Notes: generated by a model from the sequence alone, not told the origin. Positions 1 to 5,738 are shown, counted from the first letter of the stretch. The stretch is DNA of 6,959 bases from an uncultured beta proteobacterium (GCA_903843315.1 CAIMPQ010000215.1:1-6959); one strand, 5' to 3'. Program-made: numbers and translations.

Positions 1-441
1 CTCCCAGAAATGCCCAGAGCCAAAGTGATAGAAGCTTCTTTGACCAATCGCGCCCTATTAATTCAGGTGCAGAATATGAGTGAAGCTTGCGAGATAGCAA
101 ACGCCATTGCTGCAGAACACTTAGAGATTTGCGCTGCCGATCCACGTCAGTGGGCTGAGCAGATCCGCCATGCAGGTGCGATCTTTATGGGTAACTACAC
201 CAGTGAAGCCCTGGGAGATTATTGCGCTGGTCCGAATCACGTCTTGCCGACAGCACGCACGGCACGCTTCTCATCACCACTGGGAGTGTATGATTTTATT
301 AAGCGCTCCAGCATGATCGAAGTGAGTGAAGCGGGTGCGCAAACTTTAGGTGCTGTAGCAAGTACGCTAGCCCATGGGGAAGGTTTGCAGGCCCATGCCC
401 GCGCCGCCGAGATGCGCCTGAAAAAATACCTTCAGAAATAA
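1..441 (+). CDS. hisD: Histidinol dehydrogenase, C-terminal part (5' end outside window)
   Basis: This is the last 146 codons of the zinc enzyme that oxidises L-histidinol to L-histidine with two NAD+, the final two steps of histidine synthesis in the cytoplasm. The reading frame is open from base 1, so the start lies upstream; E. coli HisD is 434 residues, so about two thirds is missing. Known functional residues fall in order when aligned by eye to E. coli numbering: Glu326-His327 in AAEHLEI (local 39-40), zinc ligand Asp360 in GDYCAGPNH (local 73), His367 (local 80) and zinc ligand His419 in EGLQAHARAAE (local 132). The fragment ends normally in KKYLQK and TAA. It converges on hisC, which lies on the other strand 13 nt beyond the stop, so hisD probably closes its own transcript here rather than reading into the rest of the his genes. 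Identity is very secure. Confidence 0.97.
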   Translation, partial: LPEMPRAKVIEASLTNRALLIQVQNMSEACEIANAIAAEHLEICAADPRQWAEQIRHAGAIFMGNYTSEALGDYCAGPNHVLPTARTARFSSPLGVYDFIKRSSMIEVSEAGAQTLGAVASTLAHGEGLQAHARAAEMRLKKYLQK

Positions 442-446
442 TTCAG

Positions 447-472
447 AAAGAAATCTAAGCTAAGATTTCTTT
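447..472. terminator. Candidate bidirectional terminator hairpin between hisD and hisC
   Basis: Bases 447-456 (AAAGAAATCT) and 463-472 (AGATTTCTTT) are perfect reverse complements, giving a 10-bp stem with a 6-nt loop AAGCTA. On the + strand the stem ends in T-rich sequence TTTCTTTT; read on the - strand it is followed by TTTCTGAATT. It sits six bases after the hisD stop and overlaps the hisC stop and last codons, the usual place for a shared terminator of convergent genes. The stem is AT-rich, so it would be a weak intrinsic terminator at best. The structure is seen; the function is inferred. Confidence 0.42.
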
Positions 473-1522
473 TAAGGCGGCGACTAGTTCACCGCTTTGT
501 TCATCTGTGCCAATCGTAATGCGTAAGAAGTTTTCAATACGAGGAGACTTGAAGTGGCGCACGATAATACCGCGATCTCGTAGTGCTTGATAAAGTTTTT
601 CACCGCTGTGCTTAGGGTGGCATGTAAAAATAAAATTTGCAGTAGAAGGTAACGTGTCGAACCCAAGCGCACTGAGTTCTGCTACTAACTTTGTTCGAGT
701 TCGAATGACCTTCGCTGAGCTTGCTTCTAGGTGTGCCTGGTCTTCAATGGCTGCAACAGCACCTGCTTGAGCAATACGCCCCAGGGGATAGGAGTTAAAG
801 CTATTTTTTACCCGCTCCAATCCTTCGATCAGGGCTGGATGACCGACAGCAAATCCGACGCGCAGACCAGCAAGTGCGCGTGATTTGGAGAGTGTATGAA
901 CCACCAGAAGATTTTCTGGGCATGCGGCACCACTTAGAAGTGGAATGCAAGACTCGGTTCCATAATCCACATAGGCTTCATCTATGACGACTACCGAATC
1001 GGTATTTCGTGAGACAAGGCTTTCAATTTCTGATCGCGGGATCGCTCTACCAGTTGGCGCATTGGGATTGGGGAAAATAATTCCACCATTGGGCGCTTGG
1101 TAGTCCGAAACTTGAATTTCAAAGTGTTCACCAAGTGGCACGGTTTGATATTCAATTCCCAACAACTTGCAATAGACAGGGTAAAAGCTATAGGTGATAT
1201 CTGGAAAATGAACTGGCCTCGCTTGCTTTAATAAACCAGCAAAAACATGGGCCAATACCTCATCTGAGCCATTTCCTAAAAAGACTTGATTGGGGTTCAG
1301 TCCGTGTAACTTTGCTATAGCCTGTTTGAGGGCTGTACCTTCTGGATCTGGGTAAAGGCGCAAATCAGCATTGTTTTGGCTCTGAATGGCGGCAAGCGCC
1401 TTAGGGGATGGGCCATAAGGACTTTCGTTGGTATTGAGTTTGACCAGCCGCTGCATTTGCGGTTGTTCCCCCGGAACGTAAGGGGTTAATGTTTGAACAA
1501 CAGGGCTCCAAAAACGGCTCAT
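455..1522 (-). CDS. hisC: Histidinol-phosphate aminotransferase
   Basis: A PLP-dependent fold-type I aminotransferase that converts imidazole-acetol phosphate plus glutamate to histidinol phosphate and 2-oxoglutarate. From MSRFWSPVV it is 355 residues, the usual family length. Visible landmarks are the N-terminal LNTNESPYGPSP (29-40), GNGSDE (83-88), the NPNAPTG cofactor loop (152-158, Asn154), DEAYVDY (181-187, Asp181 and Tyr184), the PLP lysine Lys213 in HTLSKSRALAGLR, Arg221, and the substrate-carboxylate arginine Arg334 in FLRITIG. I prefer ATG 1522: the longer frame begins at TTG 1546 and adds eight non-conserved residues, while GAGAA lies 5 nt before the ATG. The gene is oriented against all its neighbours, convergent with hisD and divergent from hisB, so it must have its own promoter in 1523-1638. 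The MSRFWSPVV-type start resembles, from memory, a HisC subfamily found as an extra copy in related Burkholderiaceae. Function is secure; subfamily history is tentative. Confidence 0.95.
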   Translation of the reverse strand: MSRFWSPVVQTLTPYVPGEQPQMQRLVKLNTNESPYGPSPKALAAIQSQNNADLRLYPDPEGTALKQAIAKLHGLNPNQVFLGNGSDEVLAHVFAGLLKQARPVHFPDITYSFYPVYCKLLGIEYQTVPLGEHFEIQVSDYQAPNGGIIFPNPNAPTGRAIPRSEIESLVSRNTDSVVVIDEAYVDYGTESCIPLLSGAACPENLLVVHTLSKSRALAGLRVGFAVGHPALIEGLERVKNSFNSYPLGRIAQAGAVAAIEDQAHLEASSAKVIRTRTKLVAELSALGFDTLPSTANFIFTCHPKHSGEKLYQALRDRGIIVRHFKSPRIENFLRITIGTDEQSGELVAALKEILA

Positions 1523-1559
1523 GAGGGTTCTCAGGTCAAAAATCAAAAAGAAAGTGCAT

Positions 1560-1579
1560 CAATATCGGTATTTATATTG
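1560..1579. repeat. Short perfect inverted repeat CAATAT-N8-ATATTG
   Basis: CAATAT at 1560-1565 and ATATTG at 1574-1579 are exact reverse complements separated by 8 nt. The dyad lies in the middle of the divergent hisC-hisB control region and overlaps the - strand TATAAA hexamer, a position suited to a regulator binding site. With six AT-rich bases per arm it can easily arise by chance, and I do not recognise it as the site of any named regulator. Confidence 0.2.
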
Positions 1580-1589
1580 CTTCTAGGAA

Positions 1590-1598
1590 TGATATTAT
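1590..1598 (+). promoter_or_regulatory. Candidate extended -10 promoter for hisB
   Basis: TGATATTAT at 1590-1598 matches an extended -10 (TG, one base, then TATTAT, four of six matches to TATAAT including its invariant A2 and T6). A start near 1605 would leave a leader of about 34 nt before the hisB ATG. No good -35 lies 16-18 nt upstream, as expected for extended -10 promoters but also for chance matches. It overlaps the start of the leader ORF at 1597, so the promoter and that ORF cannot both be right unless there is a further upstream start. Confidence 0.3.
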
Positions 1599-1635
1599 GA
1601 GGCTTCAATCAACACTTCGCCTCGCGGCGCAATGA
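1597..1635 (+). other. Possible 12-codon leader ORF upstream of hisB
   Basis: ATG 1597 opens a reading frame for MRLQSTLRLAAQ, closed by TGA at 1633-1635. It is preceded by AGGAA at 1585-1589 with a 7-nt spacer, a better ribosome binding site than hisB itself has. The TGA lies 3 nt before the in-frame hisB ATG, which has no clear Shine-Dalgarno, so reinitiation could feed ribosomes to hisB. It contains no histidine codon, so it is not a classical his attenuation peptide. It needs a transcript starting upstream of 1585, which conflicts with the extended -10 at 1590-1598. It may be chance. Confidence 0.25.
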
Positions 1636-1638
1636 AGC

Positions 1639-2226
1639 ATGCGGCAAGCCGACGTTACCCGAGATACTTCGGAAACCAAAATTCAGATTTCCATCAATTT
1701 AGATGGAAGCGGTAAGGCTGAGCTAGCCTCCGGAGTACCTTTTCTTGATCACATGCTCGATCAGATTGCCCGACACGGCATGATTGATCTAAAAGTGGTC
1801 GCAAAAGGCGATACCCACATTGATGATCATCACACTGTTGAGGATGTGGGCATTACTTTAGGACAGGCATTCGCGAAAGCAGTGGGTGATAAGGCGGGAA
1901 TTACCCGTTATGGCCACTCTTATGTTCCTTTGGATGAGACTTTGTCACGTGTAGTGATCGACTTTTCTGGTCGCCCTGGCCTGGAATTCAATGTGCCATT
2001 TACCCGTGCTCGGGTAGGGGACTTTGATGTTGACCTCAGTATTGAGTTCTTCCGTGGTTTTGTAAACCATGCGGGAGTAACGCTGCACATTGATAATCTG
2101 CGTGGCATCAATGCACACCATCAAATTGAAACCGTATTCAAGGCTTTTGGCCGCGCTTTACGCATGGCGCTCACTATTGATCCACGAGCATCCGGCACCG
2201 TCCCTTCAACTAAAGGCAGTCTCTAA
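1639..2226 (+). CDS. hisB: Imidazoleglycerol-phosphate dehydratase
   Basis: Catalyses the manganese-dependent dehydration of imidazole-glycerol phosphate to imidazole-acetol phosphate. At 195 residues it is the monofunctional form; the N-terminal histidinol-phosphatase domain of the enterobacterial fusion is absent, so a separate phosphatase must exist elsewhere. The two half-domains of the internally repeated fold each carry a metal-binding signature: FLDHMLDQIARHG (35-47) and DDHHTVED (62-69) in the first, NHAG (143-146) and AHHQIETVFKAFGRAL (159-174) in the second. The conserved C-terminal STKGSL motif is complete. ATG 1639 is the first possible start, because an in-frame TGA lies at 1633-1635; it lacks a clear ribosome binding site, with only a weak GAAG directly before it. 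It begins the + strand run and is followed by hisH after 49 nt. Identity is very secure. Confidence 0.98.
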   Translation: MRQADVTRDTSETKIQISINLDGSGKAELASGVPFLDHMLDQIARHGMIDLKVVAKGDTHIDDHHTVEDVGITLGQAFAKAVGDKAGITRYGHSYVPLDETLSRVVIDFSGRPGLEFNVPFTRARVGDFDVDLSIEFFRGFVNHAGVTLHIDNLRGINAHHQIETVFKAFGRALRMALTIDPRASGTVPSTKGSL

Positions 2227-2275
2227 CTAGACATCCCATAGTTGCTTAGAAGACAACAGCGAAAGACAGACTAAA

Positions 2276-2938
2276 TTGGCGCAAACCATTGCGATTGTTG
2301 ATTATGGAATGGGTAACCTTCGTTCCGTATATCAAGCATTTCATCATGTAGCGCCTGATGACAAAGTGTTGATTGCGCATAAGCCGGAAGAAATTCATTC
2401 TGCAGATCGAGTGGTTTTGCCTGGTCAAGGCGCTATGCCAGACTGCATGAAACACCTTGAAGAGTCTGGGCTTTTAGAGGCTCTATTAGAAGCCTCGAAA
2501 AATAAGCCCTTACTCGGAGTGTGTGTGGGTGAGCAAATGTTATTTGATCAAAGTGCGGAAGTACGTGCAAATGGAAATGACCCATGGACGCCGTGTTTGG
2601 GTTTGATTCCGGGCGAGGTGCGCCGTTTTGATCTGCTAGGTAAGAAGCAAGCAGATGGATCAGCCTATAAAGTACCCCATATGGGGTGGAATCAAGTGCG
2701 TCAGGATCATCAGCACCCACTTTGGAATGGAATTCCGGACCTGACAAGCTTTTACTTTGTGCATAGCTACTATGTGGTACCGCAGCGTAAAGAAGATATT
2801 GCTGGTTCTACGGAGTATGGAGATTGGTTTACTTCTGCGGTGGCGCGGGATAATATTTTTGCTACCCAATTTCATCCAGAAAAGAGTGCAGAATACGGAT
2901 TACGGCTTTATCAAAATTTTGTTTCTTGGCAACCTTAA
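2276..2938 (+). CDS. hisH: Imidazole glycerol phosphate synthase, glutamine amidotransferase subunit
   Basis: Class I (triad) glutaminase that hydrolyses glutamine and channels ammonia to HisF in the heterodimeric synthase. The 220-residue protein opens with the first core strand IAIVDYGMGNLRSV (5-18), has the oxyanion strand VLPGQGA (47-53), the nucleophile elbow GVCVGEQML (81-89) with Cys83, the PHMGWN segment (134-139) at the HisF interface, and QFHPEKS (198-204) with His200 and Glu202 completing the triad. The start is TTG 2276: upstream in the same frame there is no ATG or GTG before a TAG at 2228, and the next ATG (Met12) would remove the first strand. A ribosome binding site is weak (GAAAGACAG at 2261-2269). 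It lies 49 nt after hisB and 19 nt before hisA. Identity is very secure; the TTG start is well supported. Confidence 0.97.
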   Translation: MAQTIAIVDYGMGNLRSVYQAFHHVAPDDKVLIAHKPEEIHSADRVVLPGQGAMPDCMKHLEESGLLEALLEASKNKPLLGVCVGEQMLFDQSAEVRANGNDPWTPCLGLIPGEVRRFDLLGKKQADGSAYKVPHMGWNQVRQDHQHPLWNGIPDLTSFYFVHSYYVVPQRKEDIAGSTEYGDWFTSAVARDNIFATQFHPEKSAEYGLRLYQNFVSWQP

Positions 2939-2957
2939 TACTTTTTAACCTTTAGTT

Positions 2958-3719
2958 ATGCTGCTGATTCCTGCAATTGATCTTAAAGATGGCCACTGTG
3001 TTCGACTTGAACAAGGTGATATGGATAAGGCTACGGTTTTCTCTGAAGACCCAGGCGCCATGGCGGCACATTGGATTAGTAAAGGTGCTCGACGCTTACA
3101 TCTGGTCGATCTTAATGGTGCATTTGCAGGTAAGCTTAAAAACGAATCAGCCATTAAATCGATTCTCAAAGCTGTAGGCGATGAAATCCCTGTTCAATTG
3201 GGCGGCGGCATTCGTGATCTAGAAACCATCGAACGTTTATTGGATGATGGTATTAGCACTGTCATTATTGGCACAGCTGCTGTAAAGAACCCCGGTTTTG
3301 TGCAAGATGCTTGCACTGCATTTCCTGGCCATGTCATGGTTGGTTTAGATGCCCGCGATGGAAAAGTAGCGACGGATGGCTGGAGCAAGATTACCGGTCA
3401 TGAGGTGATTGATTTGGCCAAGAAGTTTGAAGATTGGGGCGTAGAAGCCATTATCTATACCGACATTGGTCGTGATGGCATGCTCAAAGGTGTGAATATT
3501 GAAGCTACCATTAAGCTGGCGCAGGCTATCCGTATTCCCGTTATCGCCAGTGGTGGCCTCTCGAATAATCAAGATATTGAAGCGCTTTGTAGGGCCGAAG
3601 AAGAAGGCGTGATGGGGGTGATTGCTGGCCGCTCTATTTACGCTGGCGATCTGGATTTGGCTGCTGCTCAAAAATATGCTGACGAGTTGACCCTCAAGTA
3701 CACAAAGAAAATGATCTAG
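2958..3719 (+). CDS. hisA: ProFAR isomerase (phosphoribosylformimino-AICAR ribotide isomerase)
   Basis: A (beta-alpha)8 barrel enzyme that carries out the Amadori rearrangement of ProFAR to PRFAR, the substrate of HisHF. The protein is 253 residues, the usual family length. The general acid/base pair is visible as Asp8 in PAIDLKDG (5-12) and Asp131 in VGLDARDG (128-135), with TDIGRDGM (168-175) on the following strand. The two phosphate-binding loops are GGGIR (82-86) and ASGG (197-200) with AGRSIY (223-228), related by the half-barrel duplication. ATG 2958 is fixed because an in-frame TAA lies at 2946-2948; no Shine-Dalgarno is evident, suggesting coupling to hisH translation. The stop TAG shares its G with the hisF start codon. 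Identity is very secure. Confidence 0.98.
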   Translation: MLLIPAIDLKDGHCVRLEQGDMDKATVFSEDPGAMAAHWISKGARRLHLVDLNGAFAGKLKNESAIKSILKAVGDEIPVQLGGGIRDLETIERLLDDGISTVIIGTAAVKNPGFVQDACTAFPGHVMVGLDARDGKVATDGWSKITGHEVIDLAKKFEDWGVEAIIYTDIGRDGMLKGVNIEATIKLAQAIRIPVIASGGLSNNQDIEALCRAEEEGVMGVIAGRSIYAGDLDLAAAQKYADELTLKYTKKMI

Positions 3720-4477
3720 TGTTAACTAAGCGAATTATTCCTTGTCTCGATGTCACTGCAGGGCGCGTTGTTAAAGGGGTGAACTTTGTTGGACTCCGCG
3801 ATGCCGGCGACCCCGTAGAAATTGCTAAACGTTACGATACGCAAGGCGCCGACGAACTGACTTTCTTAGACATTACCGCTACATCTGATGGGCGTGACCT
3901 TATTTTGCACATCATTGAGGATGTGGCATCCCAGGTGTTCATTCCCCTTACTGTTGGCGGCGGTGTGCGTGCTGTTGCTGATGTGCGACGCTTATTAAAT
4001 GCAGGCGCAGATAAAGTGAGCATGAATTCCTCTGCGGTAGCCAATCCCGATTTAGTGTCTGATGCTGCAGCCTATTACGGTTCTCAATGTATTGTTGTCG
4101 CTATAGACGCTAAGCTAACGGATGCGGGCAATTGGGAGGTGTTTACTCATGGGGGTAGAACAGCCACTGGGATTGATGTGGTGACATGGGCTAGTGAAGT
4201 CGCAAAACGTGGCGCAGGCGAGATCTTATTAACCAGCATGAATCGAGATGGCAGTAAAGATGGTTTCGATTTGGCCTTAACAGCGGCCGTTAGTGATGCA
4301 GTTTCTATTCCGGTGATTGCTTCAGGTGGCGTAGGTAATTTGCAGCATTTAGTTGATGGCATTACCAAGGGTCATGCAGATGCGGTCTTGGCGGCCAGTA
4401 TTTTTCACTATGGTGAATTTACGGTGCAGCAGGCAAAAGAATATATGGCGGCTCAAGGCATCCCTGTTCGTCTGTAA
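3719..4477 (+). CDS. hisF: Imidazole glycerol phosphate synthase, cyclase subunit
   Basis: The cyclase half of the HisHF synthase, a (beta-alpha)8 barrel that joins ammonia from HisH with PRFAR to give imidazole-glycerol phosphate and AICAR, the latter returning to purine synthesis. The 252-residue protein has the catalytic aspartates at the same numbers as the Thermotoga enzyme: Asp11 in IIPCLDV (6-12) and Asp130 in VVAIDAK (126-132). Phosphate loops GGGVR (80-84) and ASGGVG (201-206) and the TSMNRDGSKDG segment (172-182) are intact. The start is GTG 3719, overlapping the hisA TAG stop by one base (TAGTG), so translation is very likely coupled and subunit supply matched. It is a paralogue of the neighbouring hisA, as known for the family. 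Identity is very secure. Confidence 0.98.
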   Translation: MLTKRIIPCLDVTAGRVVKGVNFVGLRDAGDPVEIAKRYDTQGADELTFLDITATSDGRDLILHIIEDVASQVFIPLTVGGGVRAVADVRRLLNAGADKVSMNSSAVANPDLVSDAAAYYGSQCIVVAIDAKLTDAGNWEVFTHGGRTATGIDVVTWASEVAKRGAGEILLTSMNRDGSKDGFDLALTAAVSDAVSIPVIASGGVGNLQHLVDGITKGHADAVLAASIFHYGEFTVQQAKEYMAAQGIPVRL

Positions 4478-4519
4478 ATGGTGTTGCAGGATTTACAAGA
4501 ACTACCAGATTCACTGTAA
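4478..4519 (+). other. 13-codon ORF between hisF and hisI, probably non-functional
   Basis: Directly after the hisF TAA an ATG opens MVLQDLQELPDSL, closed by TAA at 4517-4519. It has the same frame as hisI, whose ATG follows 9 nt later. Ribosomes ending hisF could restart here and then pass to hisI, but the peptide is unrecognised and such a short frame can occur by chance. It also shows that hisI cannot start further upstream than 4520. Confidence 0.15.
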
Positions 4520-4528
4520 AGTTCAGGT

Positions 4529-4942
4529 ATGAGCAAAACTCAGAGCACTTTCACACCCACTCAATCACTGCAAGCCGATGCCTGGCTTGATGCTGTCGCC
4601 TGGAATGATCAAGGTCTAGTGCCGGTGATTGCTCAAGAAGTCGGCAGCAAAGATATCTTGATGATGGCTTGGATGAATCGCGATGCTTTATTGGCAACCT
4701 TGCGTTTGGGTGAGGCGGTCTACTGGACCCGATCGCGGCAAAAACTCTGGCATAAAGGTGAAGAGTCTGGGCATACCCAGAAGGTCAAAGAAATCCGCCT
4801 GGATTGCGATGGCGATACTATTTTGTTGCTAGTTGAGCAAAAAGATGGCATTGCTTGTCACACTGGTGAACATAGCTGCTTCTTTCTTCAATGGGACTCT
4901 AATCAATCCGCTTGGGTAGATGAGTCTGTTTCTCAGAAGTAA
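4529..4942 (+). CDS. hisI: Phosphoribosyl-AMP cyclohydrolase
   Basis: Zinc- and magnesium-dependent hydrolase that opens the adenine ring of PR-AMP to give ProFAR, the third step of histidine synthesis. At 137 residues it is the monofunctional form; HisE is a separate neighbouring gene instead of a C-terminal fusion. Conserved segments are LVPVIAQ (30-36), MMAWMN (45-50), AVYWTRSRQKLWHKGEESGH (63-82), the magnesium-binding LDCDGD (91-96: Asp92, Asp94, Asp96) and the zinc cysteines Cys93, Cys110 (IACHTG) and Cys117 (HSCFF). The start at ATG 4529 is bounded by an in-frame TAA at 4517; the N-terminal 20 residues before DAWLDAV look unconserved. The ribosome binding site is poor (an AGG only one base before the ATG). 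It lies 51 nt after hisF and 32 nt before hisE. Identity is very secure. Confidence 0.97.
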   Translation: MSKTQSTFTPTQSLQADAWLDAVAWNDQGLVPVIAQEVGSKDILMMAWMNRDALLATLRLGEAVYWTRSRQKLWHKGEESGHTQKVKEIRLDCDGDTILLLVEQKDGIACHTGEHSCFFLQWDSNQSAWVDESVSQK

Positions 4943-4974
4943 GCTAGGTTTAAAAAAAGACATAAAATCGACTT

Positions 4975-5376
4975 ATGACGAGTTCTGCAAACAAGCCTTC
5001 GAATTTAGATTCTGCATTGGCGCATTTAGCTGATGTGGTGGATCAACGCCGCGATGCATTTAAGGCTGGCCAAGCCGATCCTAAAACATCGTATACCGCT
5101 TTGCTTTTTTCAAAAGGCGATGATGGGATCTTAAAAAAGATTGGCGAAGAGGCCACAGAAGCGGTAATGGCCGCAAAAGATGCGCGTAGCGCTAATTTGG
5201 CTGCCGAACAACAAAAGCTGCTAGTGGGTGAGATGGCAGACCTTTGGTTTCATTGTTTAATTGCACTCTCTCAATTCAATTTACGTCCTGAGGATGTGAT
5301 TGAGGAATTGGATCGCCGTCTGGGAACCTCCGGCATCGAAGAGAAGGCGGCCAGAAAAGCTTCTGGCAAGGCTTGA
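4975..5376 (+). CDS. hisE: Phosphoribosyl-ATP pyrophosphatase
   Basis: Removes pyrophosphate from phosphoribosyl-ATP to give PR-AMP, the second pathway step and the substrate of neighbouring HisI. It belongs to the all-alpha NTP pyrophosphatase (MazG-like) superfamily. The 133-residue protein shows the core SYTALLFSKGDDGILKKIGE, then the metal-binding acidic helix GEEATEAVMAAKD (57-69) and the second acidic helix EMADLWFHCLIAL (85-97), followed by a helical C-terminus ending in an Ala/Lys-rich tail. The helix-rich N-terminus before residue 35 is family-typical in beta-proteobacteria as far as I recall. ATG 4975 is preceded by an in-frame TAA at 4963 and by no clear Shine-Dalgarno. The stop TGA lies 2 nt before the HIT gene start. 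Identity is very secure. Confidence 0.97.
   Translation: MTSSANKPSNLDSALAHLADVVDQRRDAFKAGQADPKTSYTALLFSKGDDGILKKIGEEATEAVMAAKDARSANLAAEQQKLLVGEMADLWFHCLIALSQFNLRPEDVIEELDRRLGTSGIEEKAARKASGKA
5368..5371 (+). promoter_or_regulatory. Ribosome binding site that fixes the HIT gene start
   Basis: AAGG inside the last hisE codons lies 7 nt before ATG 5379. An alternative TTG at 5373 in the same frame would have only one base between it and this motif, so the ATG is the better start. The arrangement couples HIT translation to the end of hisE. Confidence 0.6.
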
Positions 5377-5378
5377 CG

Positions 5379-5735
5379 ATGTTGCACGACCCAAATTGCC
5401 TGTTTTGTAAGATTTCTCAAGGTTTAATCCCTTCTCAGAAGGTATATGAGGATGAAGAAATCTACGCATTTAAGGATATCAACCCTGCTGCACCAGTGCA
5501 TTTCCTCTTAATTCCTAAAAAACATATCCCTATGTTGGAGTCTGTGGACGGCACGGATGCCCCTTTGCTGGGTAGAATGATGGAATTAGCACCGCGTCTT
5601 GCCAAAGAGCAAGGTTGTCGTCCCGGTAAGGATGGTGGCTTTAGGTTGATGGTGAATAATGGTGCAGATGGCGGGCAGGAGGTTTATCACTTGCACTTGC
5701 ATGTGATGGGCGGTCCACGCCCCTGGAAAAAATAA
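5379..5735 (+). CDS. HIT-family (HINT-like) nucleotide-binding hydrolase
   Basis: A small cytoplasmic histidine-triad protein, 118 residues, of the HINT branch, whose members hydrolyse AMP-linked phosphoramidates and similar adenylates. The triad HLHLH (104-108) supplies the nucleophile; the nucleotide-binding strand FRLMVNNGADGGQ (88-100) precedes it. The N-terminal CLFC (7-10), His49 in PKKHI and His104 match the zinc-binding set of zinc-containing HIT proteins. PAAPVHFLLIPKKHI (37-51) is a family hallmark. ATG 5379 is chosen over TTG 5373 because AAGG lies 7 nt upstream. It is 2 nt after hisE and 16 nt before tatA, so it is very likely co-transcribed with both. The physiological substrate is unknown; a role in clearing adenylated intermediates is only a guess. 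Family assignment is very secure, specific function is not. Confidence 0.95.
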   Translation: MLHDPNCLFCKISQGLIPSQKVYEDEEIYAFKDINPAAPVHFLLIPKKHIPMLESVDGTDAPLLGRMMELAPRLAKEQGCRPGKDGGFRLMVNNGADGGQEVYHLHLHVMGGPRPWKK

Positions 5736-5738
5736 TCC

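Larger units (their letters stand above)
1523..1638. other. Divergent hisC-hisB intergenic control region
   Basis: This 116-nt gap separates the start codons of hisC (-) and hisB (+) and is AT-rich in its middle (1541-1600). Both flanking genes must be transcribed from here, or hisB from further away through hisC antisense, which is unlikely. On the + strand the best promoter-like element is an extended -10 at 1590-1598. On the - strand the best -10-like hexamer is TATAAA (plus-strand 1571-1576), but no convincing -35 precedes it. There is also a short leader ORF and a 6-bp inverted repeat, listed separately. I saw no run of histidine codons, so a classical his attenuator is not supported. 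Confidence 0.6.

Noticed and set aside
1523..1546. Longer hisC starting at TTG 1546
   Set aside because: It adds only eight residues with no conservation, from a rare start codon, whereas ATG 1522 begins the family-like MSRFWSPVV segment.
466..1553. TTTCTTTT (466-473) and AAAAGAAA (1546-1553) as inverted repeats that flipped hisC
   Set aside because: Only 8 bp of low-complexity A/T-rich sequence matches, which is expected by chance in these AT-rich gaps, so it is not evidence for how the inversion arose.
1597..1641. Histidine attenuator leader upstream of hisB
   Set aside because: The short leader frame has no histidine codons, and no terminator/antiterminator pair was seen before hisB.
2433..2747. 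104-codon open frame on the - strand inside hisH
   Set aside because: It lies entirely within the well-supported hisH gene, shows no family motif, and has no neighbours on its strand. It is a shadow of hisH codon use.
3345..3671. 108-codon open frame on the - strand inside hisA
   Set aside because: It is antisense to intact hisA with no recognisable domain and no ribosome binding site seen; treated as a chance frame.
3200..4335. Similar segments GGGIR/GGGVR and ASGG in hisA and hisF as a recent tandem duplication
   Set aside because: HisA and HisF are ancient paralogous barrels in all bacteria; the similarity is limited to phosphate-binding loops and is not a recent event.
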